DNA from: Chloroflexota bacterium
GTDB taxonomy: Bacteria > Chloroflexota > Limnocylindria > Limnocylindrales > CSP1-4
Direction of reading: 5' to 3'
Length of the DNA stretch: 12,543 nt
NCBI GenBank assembly: GCA_025355255.1
Contig: JANYAA010000415.1
Coordinates: 1 to 12,543, forward strand
Shown one piece after another: positions 5,183 to 11,549 of this stretch. A program made the translations under genes and the position numbers. Within the stretch, counting starts at the first letter, position 1. Every line of letters starts with the position of its first letter. The notes beneath the pieces are model-generated. The model made no database searches, had not been told where the DNA came from, and saw only the letters and a program-made list of their open reading frames with translations.

Positions 5183-7225
5183 ATGGCTGACGTCTTGCAG
5201 GCGCATCTCCAAACCATGCTCGGCCCCGGTGCGGAGTTTCGTGACGGGCAGCGCCGGGCGATTGAGGCAGTGATCCGAGACGGCTCGCGCACGCTCATCG
5301 TTCAGCGGACGGGGTGGGGCAAGAGCCTTGTCTACTGGATCGCCACGCGCATGCGGCGGGACGCTGGGCACGGCCCCACCATCATCGTCAGCCCGCTTCT
5401 CGCGCTGATGCGCAACCAGATCCAGATGGCGGATCGCCTCGGGCTGCGTGCGGTGACCCTCAACTCCGCCAATCGGGATGACTGGCCGGCGATTGAGGCA
5501 GCCCTTGCGGCGGATCGCGTGGATGTCTTGTTTGTCTCGGCGCAGCGGTTTGCGAATGAGGACTTCACCAGTCGTCTGCTGCCAACTCTGCAGGGCTCCA
5601 TCGGGATGTTTGTGGTGGATGAGGCGCACTGCATCTCGGACTGGGGTCACGAGTTTGTGCCGGACTACCGGCGCATCGGCCGCCTGCTGCCAGCGTTTGG
5701 TCCCGTGGTGCCGGTGGTGGGCACCACGGCCACGGCCAATGACCGCGTGGTTGCGGATGTCGCAGCGCAGCTTGGCCGGGATGTCCAGGTGGTGCGGGGC
5801 CCGCTTGCCCGGGCATCGCTGCATCTGGACGCCATCACCCTGGCGGATCAGGCAGAACGGCTGGCGTGGCTTGCGGAGCACATCCCCGGCATGCCCGGCA
5901 GCGGCATCGTCTACTGCCTCACCGTTGCGGACACGGAGCGTGTCACGACGTGGCTGCGGGCCAACGGGATGAACGCGGCGGCCTACAACGCGGACGTGGA
6001 CTCGGTGGTGCGCGAAGGGCTGGAGCAGGATCTGCTCGCCAATCGGCTGAAGGTTCTGGTGGCCACCATCGCCCTCGGCATGGGGTTTGACAAGCCCGAT
6101 CTCGGATTTGTGGTGCACTTCCAACGGCCAGGCTCGCCCATCGGCTACTACCAGCAGGTGGGCCGTGCAGGTCGTGGGGTGGCGGATGCGTATGGCGTGC
6201 TGCTCACCGGGCGCGAGGATGACGAGATTGCGGAGTACTTCATCACCACCGCCTTCCCGCCCACGGAGCGGCTTCGGGAGATCCTCGGCGTGCTAGAAGA
6301 CGTCGAGACCGCCACGGTCCGGGACATCCTCGCGCACGTGAACCTGCCTCGAGGACAGGTGGAGAAGGCGCTGAAGCTGCTCGAGGTGGACGGCGCTGTG
6401 GGCCATGAACGCGGCCGATACTTCCGCACGCCGATGGCCTGGGCGCCTGACGAGGAGCGCATCTCCGGGGTGCTGGCCGTCCGGCGGCGTGAACTTGCCT
6501 CGATGCGCGCATATGTGGACACCGCCGAGTGCCGGATGGCGTACCTCGGGCGCCTCCTCGATGATCCTGCTGCGCACGAGTGCGGACACTGCGCCAACGA
6601 CGGCGGTCGGGTGTGGCCCCGCGACGTGGACCATGACCTGGTCCTGGCCGCAATCCGGCTGCTGCGCGGCGACATCCGGGTGATCACCTCGCGCAAGCAG
6701 CATGCAAACGGGGCCAGGTTGAGCTTCGTCAACGAGGAGGGCCGTGCGCTGTGCGTCTACGGCGATGCGGGCTGGGGCCGTCGCATCCACCACGGCAAGT
6801 ACGGCACCGGGCGGTTTGATGACGAGGTTGTAGCCGCGGCCGTGGCGGTGATCAGCATTGGCTGGCGGCCGAGCCCGTCGCCCACCTGGGTGACCGCCAT
6901 CCCATCCACGGCGCACCGCACGCTCGTCGGTGATGCCGCGCAGCGGATTGCGGCTCAGCTTGGCCTGCCCTACGTGGAGTGCCTGACCGCCGCCTTTGAC
7001 CGTGCCCCCCAGAAGGATATGGAGAACAGCGAGCACCAGGAGGCCAACGCGCGGCGCAAGCTGGGGATCCAAGGCGAGCTGGTGCAGCCCGGCCCGGTGT
7101 TGCTGGTGGATGACGTCGTGGACTCAAAGTGGACGCTGACCGTGGCGGGGGAGCTGTTGCGCTCGCACGGTTCCGGACCTGTGCATCCGTTTGCGTTCGC
7201 CGTTGCCTCGCAGCGCGGGGCATGA
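5183..7225 (+). CDS. recQ: RecQ-family DNA helicase with C-terminal phosphoribosyltransferase domain
   Basis: This 680-residue protein begins with a full SF2 RecQ core: Q-motif (FRDGQ, Gln23), Walker A TGWGKS 43-48, DEAH 146-149 with the RecQ loop CISDWGHEF, TTATA 181-185, GMGFDKP 299-305 and QQVGRAGR 324-331. It unwinds DNA 3'-5' with ATP. A winged-helix-like stretch (373-415) precedes a zinc site with Cys450, Cys467 and Cys470; the fourth Cys of classical RecQ is Asp473. Residues about 565-680 form a PRTase-fold domain with VLLVDDVVDSKWTLTVAG at 639-656, matching the PRPP-binding loop but with SKW replacing the usual Thr-Gly. This fusion is common in actinobacteria; its PRTase substrate is unknown to me. 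The stop overlaps the dprA-like start (ATGA), so the two are coupled. Confidence 0.9.
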   Translation: MADVLQAHLQTMLGPGAEFRDGQRRAIEAVIRDGSRTLIVQRTGWGKSLVYWIATRMRRDAGHGPTIIVSPLLALMRNQIQMADRLGLRAVTLNSANRDDWPAIEAALAADRVDVLFVSAQRFANEDFTSRLLPTLQGSIGMFVVDEAHCISDWGHEFVPDYRRIGRLLPAFGPVVPVVGTTATANDRVVADVAAQLGRDVQVVRGPLARASLHLDAITLADQAERLAWLAEHIPGMPGSGIVYCLTVADTERVTTWLRANGMNAAAYNADVDSVVREGLEQDLLANRLKVLVATIALGMGFDKPDLGFVVHFQRPGSPIGYYQQVGRAGRGVADAYGVLLTGREDDEIAEYFITTAFPPTERLREILGVLEDVETATVRDILAHVNLPRGQVEKALKLLEVDGAVGHERGRYFRTPMAWAPDEERISGVLAVRRRELASMRAYVDTAECRMAYLGRLLDDPAAHECGHCANDGGRVWPRDVDHDLVLAAIRLLRGDIRVITSRKQHANGARLSFVNEEGRALCVYGDAGWGRRIHHGKYGTGRFDDEVVAAAVAVISIGWRPSPSPTWVTAIPSTAHRTLVGDAAQRIAAQLGLPYVECLTAAFDRAPQKDMENSEHQEANARRKLGIQGELVQPGPVLLVDDVVDSKWTLTVAGELLRSHGSGPVHPFAFAVASQRGA

Positions 7226-8217
7226 TGGGCGCGATGTCAGACGATGCGCGAGCGATCCTGTTGCTCTGCTCCAGCGTTGCTGCGGGCCGGGGCGATGACG
7301 CGCGGCCGCTGGGACCCGCGGGCTGGGCGAAGGTGGCCGAGCAGCTGGATCGTGCGGCGATGGCGCCCGGGTCCCTCCTTCGGATGGGCGAGGCGGACTT
7401 GGCCCGGGTTCTAGGGGACGCCGTTGCCTCCTCCGAGGTCGTCGCCCGCCAGCTGGCACGGACCGGACAGTTGGCCATCGAGTTGGACAGGCTCGCGATG
7501 CGTGGCATCAGCGCGGTGACGCTGGCTGATGACGCCTACCCCTGGCGTCTGCGAGACCGCCTCGGGCCGAAGGCGCCGCCGGTGCTGTTCACGGCAGGGG
7601 ATCGGTCCCTGCTGGACGCGGGGGGCGTGGCGATCGTGGGCTCGCGCGACATTGACGCGGCCGGGGAGTCATTCGCGGCGGACTTGGCGGCTAGCGCAGC
7701 CCGTGCGGGGCGTGCCGTGGTCTCCGGTGGCGCCCGGGGCGTGGACCAGACGGCGATGCGGGCGGCGCTGCACGCCGGGGGCACAGTCTTGGGTCTCCTG
7801 CCCGAGGGCATCGAGCGCCGCATCCGCGAGCCCGACACGCGCCAGGCCCTAGCGGACGGTCTCGTCGTGCTTGCGTCGCCGTATCACCCGGGCGCGGGCT
7901 TCACCGCAGGTGCGGCGATGGGCCGCAACAAGCTCGTCTATGCGCTCGCCGATGTGGCCGTGGTTGTCGCCAGCGCCGCGCGCACCGGCGGCACCTGGGC
8001 GGGCGCCGAGGAGGCACTCAAGGCGGCCTGGGTCCCGGTCTTCGTGCGAACAGCCGGCGACGTGCCCGACGGCAACCGCCTGCTGCTCCGCATGGGCGCG
8101 CAACCGCTTGACGCGCCAGAGGTACCCGACCCGACGATCGCGATGTCGTCCGATCGAGTTGCCGAGCCCATCGCCCCGTACGAGCAGACAACCTTGGGAC
8201 TTGGTGACGGCTCCTAG
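7222..8217 (+). CDS. dprA: DprA/Smf-family (SLOG-type Rossmann fold) protein
   Basis: This 331-residue protein has a helical N-terminal part (1-125) and a DprA-type Rossmann domain: VAIVGSR (136-142), SGGARGVD (168-175; classical SGLARGID), NKLVYALADVAVVVASA (236-252) and ARTGGTWAGAEEAL (253-266; classical SGSLITA). Classical DprA loads RecA onto single-stranded DNA during transformation. The altered last motif and the absence of a C-terminal winged helix set this one apart, and DprA-like folds also bind nucleotides in other contexts. The start overlaps the recQ stop by ATGA, so the proteins probably act together on single-stranded DNA or on a nucleotide produced by the PRTase domain (inference). 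Alternative starts: 7225 and 7234. It ends 9 bp from the convergent zinc-ribbon gene. Confidence 0.85.
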   Translation: MMGAMSDDARAILLLCSSVAAGRGDDARPLGPAGWAKVAEQLDRAAMAPGSLLRMGEADLARVLGDAVASSEVVARQLARTGQLAIELDRLAMRGISAVTLADDAYPWRLRDRLGPKAPPVLFTAGDRSLLDAGGVAIVGSRDIDAAGESFAADLAASAARAGRAVVSGGARGVDQTAMRAALHAGGTVLGLLPEGIERRIREPDTRQALADGLVVLASPYHPGAGFTAGAAMGRNKLVYALADVAVVVASAARTGGTWAGAEEALKAAWVPVFVRTAGDVPDGNRLLLRMGAQPLDAPEVPDPTIAMSSDRVAEPIAPYEQTTLGLGDGS

Positions 8218-8226
8218 CGGTTGCAG

Positions 8227-8490
8227 CTAGAGGCGGTCCTCCTCTTCAGGCGCCGCACGCCCGTCGCTGAGCATCTGGAGCGCGCAGTCGTTGCAGACCA
8301 GCTGCGGCTGCTCAGGCCAGACGAGACAGCCGCCGAGCTGCACCTCCCCGGCGTCCAGCTCCTGGCGCAGCTCGTCGCTGAAGGCCGGCAGGCCGTACGA
8401 GATGTGCGCCACATTGCGCGAACCGCACCGCGTACACGCCTGTTGCTTGCCTGCTTGGGTCACCTTGGGTTCAGTCGTGGGCACGGGCAT
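8227..8490 (-). CDS. Small zinc-ribbon protein (YGLP type)
   Basis: This 87-residue protein has CxxC pairs at Cys19/Cys22 (CTRCGSRNV) and Cys66/Cys69 (CNDC) flanking ISYGLP and GEVQLGGCLVWPEQP. I recognise this layout from uncharacterised zinc-ribbon proteins but know no function. The start lies 8 bp after the stop of the upstream zinc-ribbon gene, with GGAGG only 2 nt before ATG, so it is read from the same transcript. A structural zinc site or a nucleic-acid-binding role is plausible. Confidence 0.7.
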   Translation of the reverse strand: MPVPTTEPKVTQAGKQQACTRCGSRNVAHISYGLPAFSDELRQELDAGEVQLGGCLVWPEQPQLVCNDCALQMLSDGRAAPEEEDRL

Positions 8491-8498
8491 CGCCTCCG

Positions 8499-8723
8499 CT
8501 ACAGCTCAAGACTCTCCATCTCAGCATCAAAGTTGATGGCTGCGTCGCACTCCTCACAAATGGGCGGATCCCAATCTCCCGCCTCTGCCAAGTCCGAGCG
8601 TCCGCACGTGGAGCACACAAATGCGTCCGCGTCCGCGTCGTCCGCGACCTGCACGTCCGCGTGGTTCGCGACCTGCGCATCGCGCGCCGCAGGCTTGCCG
8701 CCAAAGAGCCAGGTCCAGCACAT
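8499..8723 (-). CDS. Small zinc-ribbon protein with internal octapeptide duplication
   Basis: This 74-residue protein has an N-terminal MCWTWLFGGKP, an acidic linker, then a zinc ribbon with Cys37/Cys40 (CSTCG) and Cys56/Cys59 (CEEC). The linker is a tandem duplication, AQVANHAD followed by VQVADDAD (residues 16-31). A good ribosome site (GGAGG, 8 nt before ATG) supports the start. No promoter is evident in the 71 bp before it, so it may share the transcript of the upstream gene. Function unknown. Confidence 0.65.
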   Translation of the reverse strand: MCWTWLFGGKPAARDAQVANHADVQVADDADADAFVCSTCGRSDLAEAGDWDPPICEECDAAINFDAEMESLEL

Positions 8724-8794
8724 GCCGTGATCCTCCAGGACCGCCGTGCCACCTTGCGTGTCACACGGCGACCCCGACGCTGCTCAGCGGTTGT

Positions 8795-9781
8795 TCACCA
8801 GGACGTGGTGGTGACCTCCGACGTCACGGTGCGGAAGTTGTGGGTCAGCGCCTGCACCGTCTTGACGGCGCTCCAGCGCGGATCCACCGGCACGTCCCCC
8901 AGGGGCTCGTCGTACACCGCAAACCACGGCAGGCCGTGGGCCACGTACTGATCGTGGCTGGCCGGCGTCTTCGGCCGCGGCTCCCCGGTGAGGGCGGTCC
9001 AGAACGGCGCGGGCACCAGGTGGATCCAGATCCGTGCGGCCCGCGTGACGTCCCACGTCGCGGCGCCGTGGGGATCCGAGTACAGCTTCTGGGTCATGCG
9101 CCCGCCAGCGGCGAGGCCCATCGCCGGTGCGGCTGACTCCCGCAGGAGCGCCGGCGTCGCGGGCTGTTGGAGGATGAACGCGGAGTCCAGCCTGGCATAC
9201 CGCGCCACGTGCGGCGGCTCCTCGGGGAAGCGCCCGGGTTTCGGCCCCGCCACCATGAGCTGCAGCCCGCCAATAAACTCGACGCCCGTCAGCTGGCCCT
9301 CCACCGTGGTGCCCGATCCCAGCGGCATGGCGACAAACTGGCTGATCGTCCCGTCGCCGGTCTTGAAGCCGTCCAGCCAGGGCTGCGGCGGCGTGACCAG
9401 GTAGTCCTCGCGCCCGGCCCTGATCTGTCCGTCAAGCGAATCCGCGTTGACTGCATTCACCATGCCCGCGCCCACCTTGATGGCCATCGGCCGCCAATCC
9501 GACGCGCTGAAGCTCAGCCACAGTGCCTCGGCTTGGTAGATGGGCACGACGATGCCGCCGCGCTCCCGCATGGCCACGGGCGCCCGATCACCCAGGCTCT
9601 CCACCGTGCGCAGCGGGAAGTTGCCGAGCCCTGGCGGCAGTGGCCACTCGCGCCCGTCGTCCGGGATGCGCAGCGTGCGCTGCAGGGTGATGGTGGTGGC
9701 GGGGACGTTGGGCAGCGACGGATCGCTGATGCGGATGGTGTCGCCCTGGATGGCGACGTGCAGCGGGGCGGTGTTGGTCAT
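8795..9781 (-). CDS. Conserved protein of unknown function
   Basis: This 328-residue protein has no transmembrane segment or signal peptide that I can see. Phrases I recognise from a widespread uncharacterised bacterial family include LHVAIQGDTIRISDPSLP, LQRTLRIPDDG, YLVTPPQPWLDG, QFVAMPLG, GLAAGGRMTQKLYSDPHG and HGLPWFAVYDE. No catalytic motif is evident. It is Pro/Gly-rich with beta-like alternation. ATG 9781 has GGAG 5 nt upstream and fits the family start; GTG 9838 with AAAGGAG 7 nt upstream would add 19 residues and may instead encode a leader. It follows merR and may be regulated by it. Confidence 0.75.
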   Translation of the reverse strand: MTNTAPLHVAIQGDTIRISDPSLPNVPATTITLQRTLRIPDDGREWPLPPGLGNFPLRTVESLGDRAPVAMRERGGIVVPIYQAEALWLSFSASDWRPMAIKVGAGMVNAVNADSLDGQIRAGREDYLVTPPQPWLDGFKTGDGTISQFVAMPLGSGTTVEGQLTGVEFIGGLQLMVAGPKPGRFPEEPPHVARYARLDSAFILQQPATPALLRESAAPAMGLAAGGRMTQKLYSDPHGAATWDVTRAARIWIHLVPAPFWTALTGEPRPKTPASHDQYVAHGLPWFAVYDEPLGDVPVDPRWSAVKTVQALTHNFRTVTSEVTTTSW

Positions 9782-9845
9782 TGACACTCCAGTTCGGGTT
9801 GTGGCGGGATAGGGGATTGGCTGCCGTTTGGGTTCCACCGGCAGG

Positions 9846-9852
9846 CTCCTTT
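9846..9852 (-). promoter_or_regulatory. Strong ribosome-binding site upstream of alternative start 9838
   Basis: AAAGGAG on the minus strand sits 7 nt before GTG 9838, just after the merR stop. It is stronger than the GGAG (9787-9790) before ATG 9781. Either the protein is 19 residues longer than annotated, or a short leader segment is translated first. Confidence 0.45.
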
Positions 9853-9861
9853 CGTTGGCGG

Positions 9862-10416
9862 TTACTCGGTGTCGGCGAGGTCTCGGATGAGCAGCTCGCG
9901 GGCGTAGGCGACGAGGCGGTCAACCCGCTTGGCGGCCAGCCGGGTGAGCGGGCGCTGAACCGTGAGCTCAATGCCGGGCTCCAGCACAATCCGCTCCCAC
10001 TGGCTTCGCTGCGGCGCGGCCGGGCCTCGCATGTCTGGGGCGGCGATGACGGCAGGCGCCTCCTGGTCGGTCCAGCCTCGGGCAAGGGCAACGCTTGCTG
10101 CGCTGGGCGCGAGCGGCGGCACGGTGTGGATTGGGGGCCGGATCGTGCCGCGCACAAGTTCGACGTCGGCATCCGACATCGCGATCAGCCGATCCCGGAT
10201 CTCGGCCAGCGGAAGATTGACGGCTCGAAGCCGGCGAAGCAGGTGTAGGCGATTGAGCGTGCTTGCTGGATACCTCGTCTTCTGACCCTGGCGCACCGGC
10301 GATGGCACAAGCCCTTGCGCCAGATAGAACCTGAGCGTCCGAACAGGCAGGCCCGAAGCTGCGGCAAGCGCCTGCAGCGTGTAGTCGGTGTCTTCGGCGG
10401 TTCGGTCATCACTCAT
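9862..10416 (-). CDS. MerR-family transcriptional regulator
   Basis: This 184-residue protein has the MerR helix-turn-helix and wing at residues 12-80: YTLQALAAASGLPVRTLRFY, then GLVPSPVRQGQKTRYPAS, LRAVNLPLAEIRDRL. The C-terminal part (about 135-182, ERIVLEPGIELTVQRPL..RVDRLVAYARELL) is a ligand- or partner-binding region, not a metal-Cys motif, so it is not a mercury-type sensor. It probably controls its own promoter and perhaps the gene of unknown function behind it. It is divergent from the aldo/keto reductase gene, which it might also regulate. Confidence 0.88.
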   Translation of the reverse strand: MSDDRTAEDTDYTLQALAAASGLPVRTLRFYLAQGLVPSPVRQGQKTRYPASTLNRLHLLRRLRAVNLPLAEIRDRLIAMSDADVELVRGTIRPPIHTVPPLAPSAASVALARGWTDQEAPAVIAAPDMRGPAAPQRSQWERIVLEPGIELTVQRPLTRLAAKRVDRLVAYARELLIRDLADTE

Positions 10417-10417
10417 A

Positions 10418-10450
10418 TAGACAGTCTACATGGTAACTGGTACTACACAA
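10418..10450 (-). promoter_or_regulatory. merR promoter with 11-bp palindrome
   Basis: On the minus strand TTGTGT (10445-10450) and TAGACT (10423-10428) are 16 bp apart, and the -10 is 6 nt before ATG 10416 (leaderless). TAGACAGTCTA (10418-10428) is a palindrome that overlaps the -10 and the start point, a plausible autoregulatory site. TGGTA recurs as a direct repeat at 10431-10435 and 10438-10442. Confidence 0.55.
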
Positions 10451-10516
10451 GTGGCCACTTCAGGCGCGCCGAGGCGGCAACGCCCCGCGGCGGACGCCCC
10501 GGACGGTCACGGGTCA

Positions 10517-10522
10517 TACACT
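10517..10522 (+). promoter_or_regulatory. -10 box of leaderless aldo/keto reductase promoter
   Basis: TACACT is followed by 6 nt and ATG 10529, so the mRNA likely starts at the codon. No convincing -35 is visible. It supports 10529 over an in-frame ATG at 10430. Confidence 0.5.
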
Positions 10523-10528
10523 GGGGTT

Positions 10529-11464
10529 ATGCGCTACATCGAGGCGAACGGACTCCGCACCTCCCGGATTGGGCTTGGCACTTGGCAGTTTGGGTCCCGC
10601 GAGTGGGGCTACGGGGAGGCGTACGCCAGCGATGTGGCGCCGGCGCTCCTCCGGCGCGCGCTGGAGCTGGGCATCACCATGATCGACACCGCTGAGGCCT
10701 ACGGCCCCGCCAAGAGCGAGCGGATCATCGGCGAGACGCTGCTGGATCCCGCCCTCGCCGTGCCCAGGCATGAGCGCAACGCAATCACCGTGGCCACCAA
10801 GTTCATGCCCATCGCCCCGGCGGAGCAGGTGGTGGCGTGGCAGTGCGCCGGGAGCCGTCGCCGTCTGCAGACAGACGCGCTGGACCTCTACTACGCCCAT
10901 TGGCCAAACCCGTTTGTGTCGGCACGGCGGGTGATGCAGTCGGTTCGGCCGCTGGTGGCGCAAGGTCTGGTGAAGCGCGTTGCCGTGAGCAACTACACCT
11001 TGGCGGACTGGCAGCGGGCGGAGCGTGCGCTGCGTTCCCCCGTGGTGGCCAACCAAGTGCGCTTCTCGCTGATTGCGCCGGCCCCGGCCCAGGAGATGGT
11101 GCCCTGGGCAGCGGCCAACGATCGGCTGGTGGTGGCGTATTCGCCGCTCGGCCAGGGCATGCTCTCAGAAGGGCGTGACCCGTTTGGCGATGCGCAGACC
11201 TCGGGCATGCGGCGCCATATGCGGGTGGAGGGTCAAGCGGCGAGCCGGCTCGCGGCAGTGCGCAGCGTCGTGGGCGACGTGGCCCGCGCCAACAGTGCCT
11301 CGTGGACGCAAGTGGCGCTGGCGTGGGTGCTCGGCCACCCCAACACTGTGGCGATCCCCGGCGCCCGCACTGTGGAGCAGCTTGAGGCCAACGCTGCGGC
11401 CGCGGATCTGGTGCTGTCCGACGATGAGATGGCGCGGTTGAGCGAGGCGGCCACCGCCACGTGA
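10529..11464 (+). CDS. Aldo/keto reductase
   Basis: This 311-residue (alpha/beta)8-barrel oxidoreductase has the complete tetrad: Asp53 and Tyr58 (MIDTAEAYG), Lys91 (VATKFMP) and His124 (YYAHWP). It begins with the typical GLRTSRIGLGTWQFG and ends with IPGARTVEQLEANA, the NADPH-binding segment of the family. It reduces carbonyl compounds with NADPH in the cytosol; the substrate is not predictable. The gene is divergent from merR and 85 bp upstream of the UvrD2-like gene, which has its own promoter. Confidence 0.92.
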   Translation: MRYIEANGLRTSRIGLGTWQFGSREWGYGEAYASDVAPALLRRALELGITMIDTAEAYGPAKSERIIGETLLDPALAVPRHERNAITVATKFMPIAPAEQVVAWQCAGSRRRLQTDALDLYYAHWPNPFVSARRVMQSVRPLVAQGLVKRVAVSNYTLADWQRAERALRSPVVANQVRFSLIAPAPAQEMVPWAAANDRLVVAYSPLGQGMLSEGRDPFGDAQTSGMRRHMRVEGQAASRLAAVRSVVGDVARANSASWTQVALAWVLGHPNTVAIPGARTVEQLEANAAAADLVLSDDEMARLSEAATAT

Positions 11465-11472
11465 TCCGAGTG

Positions 11473-11499
11473 GGCGCAATTGGCGCAATCGGCGGAATT
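11473..11499 (+). repeat. Three tandem 9-bp repeats before the UvrD2-like gene
   Basis: GGCGCAATT, GGCGCAATC and GGCGGAATT follow one another directly in the gap between the aldo/keto reductase stop and the helicase promoter. They start 8 bp after the stop codon. They could be a binding site or replication slippage. Confidence 0.55.
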
Positions 11500-11536
11500 G
11501 GGCCGTACGGCGGTGTCCGCGGTAAGTGGCGCCTGC

Positions 11537-11542
11537 TAGCCT
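11537..11542 (+). promoter_or_regulatory. -10 box of leaderless promoter of the UvrD2-like gene
   Basis: TAGCCT is followed by 7 nt and ATG 11550, the same geometry as the vapB and DUF2442 promoters. The -35 region is weak. Confidence 0.5.
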
Positions 11543-11549
11543 CGTGGTA

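Noticed and set aside
5105..6124. Long minus-strand open frame opposite recQ
   Set aside because: It is the antisense shadow of a helicase gene with all motifs intact; the translation is Arg/His/Pro-rich and matches no family.
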